Source: Beijerinckiaceae bacterium (GTDB lineage Bacteria; Pseudomonadota; Alphaproteobacteria; Rhizobiales; Beijerinckiaceae). Taken from it: DNA of 8,264 nucleotides. Positions within the stretch are counted from its first letter, which is position 1; every line of letters starts with the position of its first letter. The notes under the pieces were generated by a model, which worked only from the letters and a program-made list of their open reading frames with translations, had not been told where the DNA came from and made no database searches. The stretch covers positions 1 through 8,264 of the forward strand of contig CANGOK010000147.1 in NCBI GenBank assembly GCA_947455285.1, in the 5' to 3' direction. The position numbers and the translations under genes were made by a program. Shown piece after piece: positions 1 to 5,962 of this stretch.

Positions 1-362
1 GCCTGAGTGCGGCGCGTGAGCACTGGGCGCAATCGAGCTGCGCCCATTTCTACTGCTTTTTGAACCATATAGTCGAGGCGCGCATGTTTTAGCGGGGCGA
101 AGAGGTAATCGAGATCCGGCCCCGCCTCCTGCCCCCGCAGCATCTCCTCGACGTCGAGGGAAGCCGACTTGCGGCCGGTGTCCGCCAGAACCGCTCGCCA
201 TTCCCCATCGCGTCCGTTGAAGACGATGACGCTGTCGCCGGCGTCCAGCCGCAGCACGTTGAGCAGATAATTGGCCTGCTCGCGGCTCAGCGCGATCCGC
301 GCGCTCTTTGCAAGCGGCGCATCGACGAACAGGCGCTGTGCGGCGAAGTCGTAGCGGGACAA
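1..362 (-). CDS. rsmE: 16S rRNA (uracil-1498-N3)-methyltransferase RsmE, N-terminal part
   Basis: The gene runs off the left edge; only about 120 N-terminal codons are present. RsmE methylates N3 of U1498 in helix 44 of 16S rRNA, using S-adenosylmethionine. The visible part covers the PUA-like RNA-binding domain, with AQRLFVDAPL near the N terminus and NYLLNVLRLDAGD and FNGRDGEW following. It reaches the start of the SPOUT methyltransferase domain, recognised by the family signature LFAPLKHARLDYMVQKAVEMG and a following TRRTQ. The SAM-binding knot is outside the window. The start is TTG at 362: an in-frame TAG lies ten codons upstream, no in-frame ATG fits, and AAGGAG (369-374 on the plus strand as CTCCTT) is well placed. 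An ATG at 365-367 is out of frame. The gene diverges from the secreted-protein/ubiA unit. Identification is from remembered family motifs and is strong. Confidence 0.93.
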   Translation of the reverse strand, partial: MSRYDFAAQRLFVDAPLAKSARIALSREQANYLLNVLRLDAGDSVIVFNGRDGEWRAVLADTGRKSASLDVEEMLRGQEAGPDLDYLFAPLKHARLDYMVQKAVEMGAARLRPVLTRRTQ

Positions 363-388
363 GGCATGCTCCTTGGAAACGGCAATTT

Positions 389-417
389 TCTATAGCGTGG
401 TAAGCGCACGGGCGGAA
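389..417 (-). promoter_or_regulatory. candidate sigma70-type promoter for rsmE
   Basis: Read on the minus strand, TTCCGC (412-417) and TATAGA (389-394) are separated by exactly 17 bp. They lie about 27 to 55 bases upstream of the TTG start, a sensible place for a promoter. The -10 element is a good match; the -35 element matches TTGACA poorly. This is inference from spacing and one good hexamer. The rest of the 363-547 gap shows no other gene or clear signal, although a promoter for the divergent secreted-protein gene must lie there. Confidence 0.3.
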
Positions 418-547
418 CCTGCGCCATTAAGCCGCCGCTTTCGTGGCCCATCGAGCGGGGCTGGGTTGTGAGGGGGCGGGCCGCTTGCTATCAAAGGTTT
501 TCCCGCGATGTTCCCGAACTCCGGGATCAAACGAGGATGCGGCTTCG

Positions 548-1084
548 ATGTTTCTGGTTGGACGTTCTTTTGCACCGGTGATCGGCTTCGCCGCGTTCTG
601 TCTGGCGGGCCCCGCGCTCGCGCAATCCATGATTGGCGCCCCCGGCCTGTCGCCCGTCGCTCCGGACGCGCCTGTCGCGGCTCCGGCTCCCGCCGCCCCT
701 CCCGCCTTCTCCGCGCCGCAGGCCACCGCGCCCGTGTCGAGTTGCGAGACGGATATGGCGGGGTTTCAGGAGCGTCGCCAGAGCCAGATCGAAGCGCTGA
801 ACAAGATCGTCGCCGCCGGGAAGGGCAAGGTCGACCCCATCGCTTCCTGCCCCAAGCTGCGTTCGCTCGTCTCGGTTGAAGCAGAAATGCGCACCTGGAT
901 GATCAAGCAGAAGGCCTGGTGCAACATTCCTGACGACGTGATCGAGGGCATGAAGGCGGGCACCGCCAAGACCGCCCAGATCGCCGAGCGCGCTTGCGAA
1001 GCAGCCGCCCAGATGAAGCGTCAGCAGCAGCAGCCCGCCATGGGCGCCGCTCCCGCCATGAAGCTTCCTTCCGGCCCCCTGTGA
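548..1084 (+). CDS. small secreted four-cysteine protein, function unknown
   Basis: A 178-residue protein with no assigned function. Residues 1-25 form a Sec-type signal peptide: positive R6, hydrophobic core, and cleavage likely after PALA before QS. Residues 27-64 are a Pro/Ala-rich linker. The remainder is a compact, mostly helical domain with four cysteines (C66, C101, C125, C150), which could form two disulfides in the periplasm. The block around SCPKL..LVSVEAEM and AWCNIPDDVI resembles, from memory, a family of small secreted hypothetical proteins common in Bradyrhizobium and relatives. The tail is Gln/Met/Pro-rich. The start at 548 was chosen over an in-frame ATG at 443 because only the shorter form places the signal peptide at the N terminus; GAGG at 533-536 is a rather distant ribosome site. 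The stop overlaps the ubiA start, suggesting co-transcription. Confidence 0.82.
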   Translation: MFLVGRSFAPVIGFAAFCLAGPALAQSMIGAPGLSPVAPDAPVAAPAPAAPPAFSAPQATAPVSSCETDMAGFQERRQSQIEALNKIVAAGKGKVDPIASCPKLRSLVSVEAEMRTWMIKQKAWCNIPDDVIEGMKAGTAKTAQIAERACEAAAQMKRQQQQPAMGAAPAMKLPSGPL

Positions 1085-2001
1085 ACGCGCCCGCCGGGCT
1101 TCCCGATTCCATCAACAGTCGCCTGCTCAAGCTTGCGCCTGACTCGTGGTGGCCTTTCATCCAGCTTGCCCGCCTCGATCGTCCGATCGGCTGGCAGTTG
1201 TTGCTTTTGCCCTGCTGGTGGTCGGCCGCCCTAGCCGGCGTTGCGGAGCAACACGGCCCCAATCTCTGGCATCTCGCATTGTTTTTGATTGGCGCCGTGG
1301 CCATGCGTGGCGCGGGCTCGACCTATAACGATCTCGTCGATCGCGAGATCGATGCGCAGGTGGAGCGCACCCGCAATCGTCCCCTGCCATCGGGCCGCGT
1401 CACGCCACGCGCGGCCAAGGTCTTCATGGTGGCGGAGGCGCTGGTCGGCGCCATGGTGCTGTTCTCGCTCAATTGGTTCTCGGTGGGCCTGGGGCTGGCG
1501 TCGCTTTTGATCGTCGCCGCCTATCCCTTCATGAAGCGCGTGACTTCCTGGCCGCAAGCGGTGCTGGGCCTCGCCTTCGCTTATGGCGGGCTCATGGGCT
1601 GGGCTGCGGCCATGGGCTCGCTCGCCTCACCCGCCTGGCTGATCTATGGCGCGGCCATCGCCTGGACGATCGCCTATGACACGATCTACGCGCTGCAGGA
1701 CGCGCGCGACGACGCCATCATCGGCGTGCGCTCGACTGCGCGATTGTTCGGCGGACAGGTGCGCCTCGGCGTGGCCTGGTTTTATGCAGCGGCTGTGATC
1801 ATGGCGCTGGCGGCCGTGATGCTGGCCGGCGGCGGCGCCTTCGCCCTCGCAGGCGTCGCTGGATTTGCGCTGCATCTTGGATGGCAGGTTGTGATGATCG
1901 ACCCGGCGTCCACGGGGCGCTCTTTGCTGCTCTTCCGCTCCAATCGCGATGCGGGGCTGGTCCTTTTTGCAGGGCTCTGCCTGCAGGGATGGCTTGGCTG
2001 A
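1081..2001 (+). CDS. ubiA: 4-hydroxybenzoate polyprenyltransferase UbiA
   Basis: A 306-residue integral membrane enzyme that joins a polyprenyl diphosphate to 4-hydroxybenzoate, the first membrane step of ubiquinone synthesis. Both Mg-diphosphate motifs of the UbiA family are present. The first is NDLVDREID at residues 83-91, followed by RTRNRPLPSG at 97-105 or so. The second is YDTIYALQDARDD at 199-211, followed by IGVRSTA. Hydrophobic segments throughout fit the usual eight or nine transmembrane helices, and the length is normal. The start is the GTG at 1081, which overlaps the preceding stop as GTGA. An in-frame ATG at 994 would add 29 Arg/Ser/Ala-rich residues lying inside the upstream gene and is unlikely. 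No good Shine-Dalgarno precedes the GTG, so translation is probably coupled to the upstream gene. Identification is firm; the start is moderately sure. Confidence 0.95.
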   Translation: MNAPAGLPDSINSRLLKLAPDSWWPFIQLARLDRPIGWQLLLLPCWWSAALAGVAEQHGPNLWHLALFLIGAVAMRGAGSTYNDLVDREIDAQVERTRNRPLPSGRVTPRAAKVFMVAEALVGAMVLFSLNWFSVGLGLASLLIVAAYPFMKRVTSWPQAVLGLAFAYGGLMGWAAAMGSLASPAWLIYGAAIAWTIAYDTIYALQDARDDAIIGVRSTARLFGGQVRLGVAWFYAAAVIMALAAVMLAGGGAFALAGVAGFALHLGWQVVMIDPASTGRSLLLFRSNRDAGLVLFAGLCLQGWLG

Positions 2002-2055
2002 TCAGCGGATTGTCCTGACCAGCGAGGCTTTGCGCTTGATTTATTCTATATTTCA

Positions 2056-2105
2056 TTGAATCATAAAAATGTATCAAATGATGCAATTTTGAATCAATTT
2101 TGAAT
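2056..2105 (+). promoter_or_regulatory. AT-rich leader with phased TTGAAT boxes and 11-bp tandem repeat
   Basis: The stretch from about 2037 to 2105 is strikingly AT-rich compared with its surroundings. CAATTTTGAAT occurs twice back to back (2084-2094 and 2095-2105), ending against the ribosome-binding site of the next gene. The core TTGAAT occurs at 2056, 2089 and 2100, that is 33 and 11 bp apart, so all three lie on the same face of the helix. TTGAATCA is shared by the first two. This may be a regulator-binding array or an AT-rich promoter/upstream element for the HdeA-like gene. No clean -35/-10 pair could be fixed. The repeats are seen directly; the role is inference. Confidence 0.45.
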
Positions 2106-2115
2106 GGAGAGACAT

Positions 2116-2367
2116 ATGCGTGCCATTTACTTGCTCAGCGCTGCGGCGCTTTTTGTCGCCGGCGCCGCCAATGCGCAGGTCACCGATCCCAACATGACGT
2201 GCGAAGCCTATCTCAAGGTCGCCGCCGCCGCAGGCCCCACGCCCAAGACCGGCGACGCCGCCCTGGACAAGATGTCCGCTGAAGTCGACGCCAAGATGAA
2301 CGCCTATTGCAAAGCCAATCCGAAGGCTAACGCCATGGAAGCCGCCGCCAAGGTCTTGGGCGGCTAG
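2116..2367 (+). CDS. HdeA/HdeB-like small periplasmic protein (putative acid-stress chaperone)
   Basis: An 83-residue secreted protein. Residues 1-20 are a signal peptide ending ANA before QVTDP. The mature part is about 63 residues with exactly two cysteines, in MTCEAYL (C29) and AYCKANPKAN (C65). This layout and the YCK-x-NP pattern match the HdeA/HdeB fold, where one disulfide joins two helical parts and the protein unfolds at low pH to protect periplasmic proteins. Similarity to the E. coli proteins is otherwise low, and many alphaproteobacterial members have no tested acid role. The start at 2116 is preferred to an in-frame ATG at 2104 because GGAG at 2106-2109 is correctly spaced for 2116 and overlaps the earlier ATG. 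The gene stands alone between ubiA and a convergent gene, with its own AT-rich leader, so it is likely regulated separately. Confidence 0.78.
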   Translation: MRAIYLLSAAALFVAGAANAQVTDPNMTCEAYLKVAAAAGPTPKTGDAALDKMSAEVDAKMNAYCKANPKANAMEAAAKVLGG

Positions 2368-2465
2368 GAAGTCCATCAAAAGCTGACACGCCTCGATGCG
2401 ATACCCTCGCGCGGGGCGCCTCCAGGGGGATCGGCTGAATGCAGGCGGGCGCTTTGCGGTGCTGA

Positions 2466-2834
2466 TCAGGCGCGCTGGCGCGCCGCCATCGCCTCGCGCC
2501 GCGAGAGGATCGGGGGGCGCCTGTTGGCGAGCACGGCGCCTCTGCGCCGCCATGCAGGAAATCCCGCCAATGCCTGCGCAAGCCGCACTTCAGCGCCTTC
2601 GATGACGCCGGGCGCGCGTTCGATATATTTTGGCAGGCCAAACTGATCTGCCCTTGCGGTCCATTCGTCGATGGCTTCGCGCCCGTCGAAGGTTTCGAAA
2701 ATCGACTCCAGCGACGCCTGTTCCCGCCAGAGCTTGACGCGATAGACCGCGCGGCCGCTGGCGGTCTCATCGAGCGCCAGAACCACGCCACGCCAATCCT
2801 GCGCGTTGTCATCGAGGGGAAATCGGCTTGTCAT
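2466..2834 (-). CDS. short DUF6101-like protein, function unknown
   Basis: A 122-residue soluble protein with no signal peptide or membrane segment. The middle has an acidic stretch and the block EAIDEWTARADQFGLPKYIE (about residues 50-70). The C terminus is strongly basic, with WRRRGAVLANRRPPILSRRE. Both the W..ha..lGLP block and the RRP.iL.RR tail recall DUF6101 proteins, which I remember as commonly encoded beside ubiA and gshA in Hyphomicrobiales. Typical members seem longer at the N terminus, so this may be a shortened version. Codon use is typical of the window, with many G/C third positions, supporting real coding. It lies downstream of gshA on the same strand, 155 bp away, and converges on the HdeA-like gene; the 98-bp gap between them holds no gene. 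A GC-rich 6-bp hairpin (2469-2484) overlaps its last codons but lacks a T-run. The family call is from memory and uncertain. Confidence 0.65.
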   Translation of the reverse strand: MTSRFPLDDNAQDWRGVVLALDETASGRAVYRVKLWREQASLESIFETFDGREAIDEWTARADQFGLPKYIERAPGVIEGAEVRLAQALAGFPAWRRRGAVLANRRPPILSRREAMAARQRA

Positions 2835-2939
2835 ATTTGTTCCGCAAACACTGCGGTGACAATGACGGCGTTTTGCGCGCGATCCGCTAATTTTTTCGGT
2901 TAAAAAGAAATGAAGGGGGGCTCTTTCCCACGCTTTGCC

Positions 2940-2974
2940 GAACGAGATGCAAATAGCATCGTTCAGACTTGAAC
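2940..2974. repeat. compound inverted repeat with two competing stems
   Basis: GAAC-GA-GATGC (2940-2950) pairs with GCATC-GTTC (2956-2964) around the loop AAATA, with a two-base bulge. The same GTTC, as GTTCA (2961-2965), also pairs perfectly with TGAAC (2970-2974) around a four-base loop. The two stems share GTTC, so they cannot both form fully. It lies after the gshA stop and before the DUF6101-like start. No T-run follows on either strand, so it is not a standard intrinsic terminator. It could be an mRNA-end stabiliser, a weak terminator or an operator. The pairing is seen directly; any role is inference. Confidence 0.35.
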
Positions 2975-2989
2975 GGCCGCCTTAACTTT

Positions 2990-4375
2990 TCAGTAAGCGG
3001 CGTCCGTAAAGACCGGATCGACGCTGCCGCCCCATGCACCGTTGAAGCGCGCGAGCCATTCCTGCGCCGCCACGCGCCCGGATCCGATGCGCTCATCAAG
3101 AAGATCAAGATGCATGGCCTCGTTGCGGCCCTTGTCGTCGAGGCGGTTGCGCCTGAAGAGGCCGTTGCGGGAAATGGCGAGCGCTTCGCGCGCGATGTCG
3201 CGCAGGCTCACGCCAGCGATCACTGAATCGAGCCCACGCGTCGGCGCATCGTCGCGCAATTGCTGGCGCTGCTGCGCATTCCAGCCTTTCACCAGATCCC
3301 ATGCCGCGTCGAGCGAGGCGCCGTCATAGATCAGGCCCACGAAAAAGGCCGAGAAGGCGACGATATGATCGCGTCCGCCCACATCGCCGCCGCGCATCTC
3401 AAGGAACCGCTTGAGGCGCACTTCGGGGAAGATGGTGGAGAGATGATTGGCCCAGTCGGACATGGTGGCCCGCTCGCCGGGAAGCTGCGGCAGGCGGCCT
3501 TCCAGCAGCGCGCGGAAATCGGCGCCGGCCACATCGTGATAGGTCTCGCCGCGCTTGACGAAATACATTGGCACTTGCAGCGCATAATCGACATAGCGCT
3601 CGTAGCCCATGCCTTCTTCGAAGGCGAAGGGCAGCATGCCGGCGCGGTTGTTGTCGGTGTCGCGCCAGATCTCGGAACGCTCTGAAAGACGACCGTTGGG
3701 GCGGCCTTCGGTGAAGGGCGAATTGGCGAACAGCGAGGTTGCGAGCGGCTGCAGTGCGAGGCAGACGCGCAGCTTCTTCACCATGTCGACCTCGGAGCCG
3801 AAGTCGAGATTCACCTGAACCGTGCAGGTCCGGTACATCATGTCGAGCCCGCGCGTGCCCACCTGCGGCATGTAGCGGGTCATGATCTTGTAGCGACTCT
3901 TGGGCATGACGGGCGTCTGCGCAAGGCTCCATTTGGGGCTCATGCCGAGGCCAAGAAATCCAATGTCATGAGGGCCTGCGACCTCTTTCACCTGCTCAAG
4001 ATGCAGGTCGAGCTCCGCCGCCGTCTGATGGATGGTTTCGAGCGGGGCGCCGGAGAGTTCGAACTGGCCGCCGGGCTCCAGCGAAATGGCGCCGCCGCCA
4101 TTGGGATCGTAAAGGCCGATGAGAGCGCCCGCGTCCTCGATCGGCTCCCAACCGGTCTTGGCCTGCATGCCTTCCAGAAGCGCTCTTATGCCGCCTTGTC
4201 CCTTGTCAGGACGGCCCTCGTAGGGAACCGGGGCGAGATCGGCGCGATAGAAGGGGAATTTCTCGTGTTCCGTGCCAAGGCGGAAGTCGGCCTGCGGCTT
4301 TTCGCCAGCCGCGATCCAGCCCACGAGCGCATCGCGCGACTCAATAGGGGTCTGGTCGGAGACGTCACGGGCCAT
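2990..4375 (-). CDS. gshA: glutamate-cysteine ligase, alphaproteobacterial/plant type
   Basis: A 461-residue cytosolic enzyme that couples ATP hydrolysis to formation of gamma-glutamylcysteine, the first and usually limiting step of glutathione synthesis. The N-terminal GTEHEKF (34-40) carries glutamates expected at the metal/ATP site. DPNGGGAISLEPGGQFELSG (90-109) and YRTCTVQVNLDF (181-192) are signatures of the GCS2-type ligases shared by alphaproteobacteria and plants, followed by LFANSPFTEGRPNG (215-228) and SEIWRDTDNNR (234-244). The length is normal for bacterial members and there is no targeting peptide. The ATG at 4375 gives a sensible N terminus, MARDVSDQTPIESRD; the ribosome site ahead of it is weak. 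It heads the minus-strand pair with the DUF6101-like gene and lies 92 bp downstream of the MATE gene, in the same direction. Nothing in the sequence suggests damage. Confidence 0.96.
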   Translation of the reverse strand: MARDVSDQTPIESRDALVGWIAAGEKPQADFRLGTEHEKFPFYRADLAPVPYEGRPDKGQGGIRALLEGMQAKTGWEPIEDAGALIGLYDPNGGGAISLEPGGQFELSGAPLETIHQTAAELDLHLEQVKEVAGPHDIGFLGLGMSPKWSLAQTPVMPKSRYKIMTRYMPQVGTRGLDMMYRTCTVQVNLDFGSEVDMVKKLRVCLALQPLATSLFANSPFTEGRPNGRLSERSEIWRDTDNNRAGMLPFAFEEGMGYERYVDYALQVPMYFVKRGETYHDVAGADFRALLEGRLPQLPGERATMSDWANHLSTIFPEVRLKRFLEMRGGDVGGRDHIVAFSAFFVGLIYDGASLDAAWDLVKGWNAQQRQQLRDDAPTRGLDSVIAGVSLRDIAREALAISRNGLFRRNRLDDKGRNEAMHLDLLDERIGSGRVAAQEWLARFNGAWGGSVDPVFTDAAY

Positions 4376-4401
4376 GAACGAGCTTTCGGGCGAACGGTAG
4401 G

Positions 4402-4416
4402 GTCAGCGTAGCTGAC
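4402..4416. terminator. small perfect hairpin between the MATE gene and gshA
   Basis: GTCAGC and GCTGAC form a 6-bp perfect stem around GTA. It is placed 51 bases past the MATE stop and 26 bases before the gshA start on the minus strand. There is no T-run after the stem, so it fits a Rho-independent terminator poorly. It could equally be a small operator or a structure in the gshA leader. The 92-bp gap holds no other clear signal. Confidence 0.25.
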
Positions 4417-4467
4417 GGGCACCACTACATAGGCTTGACCTCGCGCCGTTGCAACATGGCGCGCTGG

Positions 4468-5826
4468 TCACGCCTTGGTTCGGGCGATCCGTCCCACGAT
4501 CATATAGGCGCTGATGATGGACGCCGAGCCGAAAACCGCCGCTCCTCCAATCACCCCAAGCAGGACGCCTTCGGCCCCCAGATAATAAGCGCCCAGAGTC
4601 ACGAAGGGTATCGTGCCCAGGGTCGCGCGCCCCCAGTTGAAGAGGGTCGAGAGGAAGGCGAAGTCGAGATTGTTGAACGCGGCGTTGGCGGAGAAGAGGC
4701 AGCCAAGGAACACCCATGCGAGCGCCCCGTAATCGCAGAAGAAATAAACCAGCCTCGCGGTTTCATCCTTCGCGCCGAACAGCCAGACGATGCCGCTGGC
4801 GCTGAGGAAAAGCAGCAGCCAGACCGCCATGGAATAGGCCGCCGCGAAGACGAAGCAGGTGGTCAGGGTGTCACGCACGCGCGGATAGAGCTTCGCGCCA
4901 TAGTTCTGCGCGATGATCGGCCCGACCACGCCCGACATCGCAAACAACGCCACAAAAGCCACCGAGGCCACGCGGTCGATGATGGCGTTGGCGGCGACAG
5001 CTGCCTCGCCAAATGTCGCCATGGCGCGCACCCCGTAGCCATTGGCGATGGGGGCTGCGAGATTGGTCAGGATGGCGGGCAGGGCGATTTTCATGACTGC
5101 TGGCAGGTCGCCCATCACTGACTTGCGGTCGGGTCGTCCGACAAGGCCGTGAACGCGCACGGCGCCCCAGAAGCCGACGCCGACCCACACGAAACGCGAA
5201 ATGACCGCAGCGATGGCAGCGCCTTCGACGCCCATGCGAAGGCCGATGATGAGCAGGGGGTCGATCACCGCGGTCACGATGGCGCCGAAGAGCGTCACAT
5301 ACATGGACCGGCGCGCGTCGCCGACAGCCCGCAGGGCGCCCGACAGCACCATTCCCAGCGCCATGAGGCCATTGGTGGGCAGGGTCCAGGCGAGATAGAT
5401 GTCGCCCGCCTCCAGCGCCGCGCCTGCCGCGCCCAGAAGTTCGAGCGCCGGTCGGCGGACGAAAAAGAGCAGCAGGCCCAAAACACCAGAGATCACGAAG
5501 GAATGGGTCAGGCCCGAGCCCGCGAGCCGCTGCGCGCGCGAGCGTTCGTGGGCGCCAATGGCCCGCGCCATCACTGCGGTCACGCCGATGCTGAGGCCGA
5601 TGTTGACGGAGATGACGAAAAACAGGGCCTGCGAGGCGAAGCCTACGCCCGCCGTCAGGGCTGGATCGCCGAGCCAGGAGACATAGATCAACGACAGCAG
5701 ATCCACCACGAAGACCGCCATCAGGCCGATGGACCCGGTCGAGGTCATGACGAGGACATGACGGGCGAGCGAGCCTTGCGTGAACACGGCGGGAGGGCGC
5801 GGGCGCGGCGCCGCTGATTCGGGCAT
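4468..5826 (-). CDS. MATE-family multidrug/metabolite efflux transporter
   Basis: A 452-residue inner-membrane protein with the regular run of about twelve hydrophobic helices and the pseudo-twofold layout of MATE transporters, which export organic cations or metabolites in exchange for H+ or Na+. Family marks include SGALRAVGDARRSMYVTL (162-179), VIDPLLIIG (187-195) in the first half and GPIIAQNYGAK (302-312) in the second, matching the Q-N-x-G signature of the family. A short Pro/Arg-rich cytoplasmic lead (2-12) precedes helix 1. The start at 5826 gives a normal length; an in-frame ATG at 6033 would add 69 implausible residues antisense to ispH. GAGAAAG upstream is a fair ribosome site. The gene diverges from ispH with 136 bp between starts. 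The substrate cannot be told from sequence. Confidence 0.92.
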   Translation of the reverse strand: MPESAAPRPRPPAVFTQGSLARHVLVMTSTGSIGLMAVFVVDLLSLIYVSWLGDPALTAGVGFASQALFFVISVNIGLSIGVTAVMARAIGAHERSRAQRLAGSGLTHSFVISGVLGLLLFFVRRPALELLGAAGAALEAGDIYLAWTLPTNGLMALGMVLSGALRAVGDARRSMYVTLFGAIVTAVIDPLLIIGLRMGVEGAAIAAVISRFVWVGVGFWGAVRVHGLVGRPDRKSVMGDLPAVMKIALPAILTNLAAPIANGYGVRAMATFGEAAVAANAIIDRVASVAFVALFAMSGVVGPIIAQNYGAKLYPRVRDTLTTCFVFAAAYSMAVWLLLFLSASGIVWLFGAKDETARLVYFFCDYGALAWVFLGCLFSANAAFNNLDFAFLSTLFNWGRATLGTIPFVTLGAYYLGAEGVLLGVIGGAAVFGSASIISAYMIVGRIARTKA

Positions 5827-5892
5827 GACTGGCTTTCTCAGGGAAGTGCGGAAGACGCCGCGCTTTCCCCATAGACCCCGCAGGCTGCCCCG

Positions 5893-5919
5893 GCAAGCTC
5901 GGCCACTTGGGGAGCTTGC
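5893..5919. promoter_or_regulatory. 8-bp inverted repeat in the MATE/ispH divergent intergenic region
   Basis: GCAAGCTC (5893-5900) and GAGCTTGC (5912-5919) are perfect inverted copies separated by 11 bases, so their centres are 19 bp apart, near two helical turns. A further GCTTGCG copy follows directly, giving GCTTGCGCTTGCG. The site sits roughly midway between the two divergent starts, where a dimeric regulator could act on either gene. No regulator gene is nearby in the window. The symmetry is observed; the operator role is inference, and promoter hexamers could not be assigned. Confidence 0.35.
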
Positions 5920-5962
5920 GCTTGCGTCGCCATTGCCCCAAAACCCTGCGCAGAGGATTTCC

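Noticed and set aside
512..526. TCCCG/CGGGA inverted repeat ahead of the secreted-protein gene
   Set aside because: Only 5 bp of pairing in GC-rich DNA, which is too short to separate from chance.
994..1080. Extension of ubiA upstream to the ATG at 994
   Set aside because: The extra 29 residues are Arg/Ser/Ala-rich and lie inside the upstream gene. UbiA proteins of normal length begin near the GTG at 1081.
2469..2484. Intrinsic terminator for the DUF6101-like gene
   Set aside because: A 6-bp GC stem (GGCGCG-CTGG-CGCGCC) overlaps the last codons, but no T-run follows and such stems arise easily in GC-rich coding DNA.
2074..2553. Minus-strand open frame of 159 codons across the HdeA-like gene
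   Set aside because: It overlaps the well-supported signal-peptide protein on the other strand, and its sequence is low-complexity Arg/Gly-rich.
3968..4411. Plus-strand open frame antisense to gshA
   Set aside because: It mirrors strongly conserved gshA codons and shows no recognisable motif or good ribosome site.
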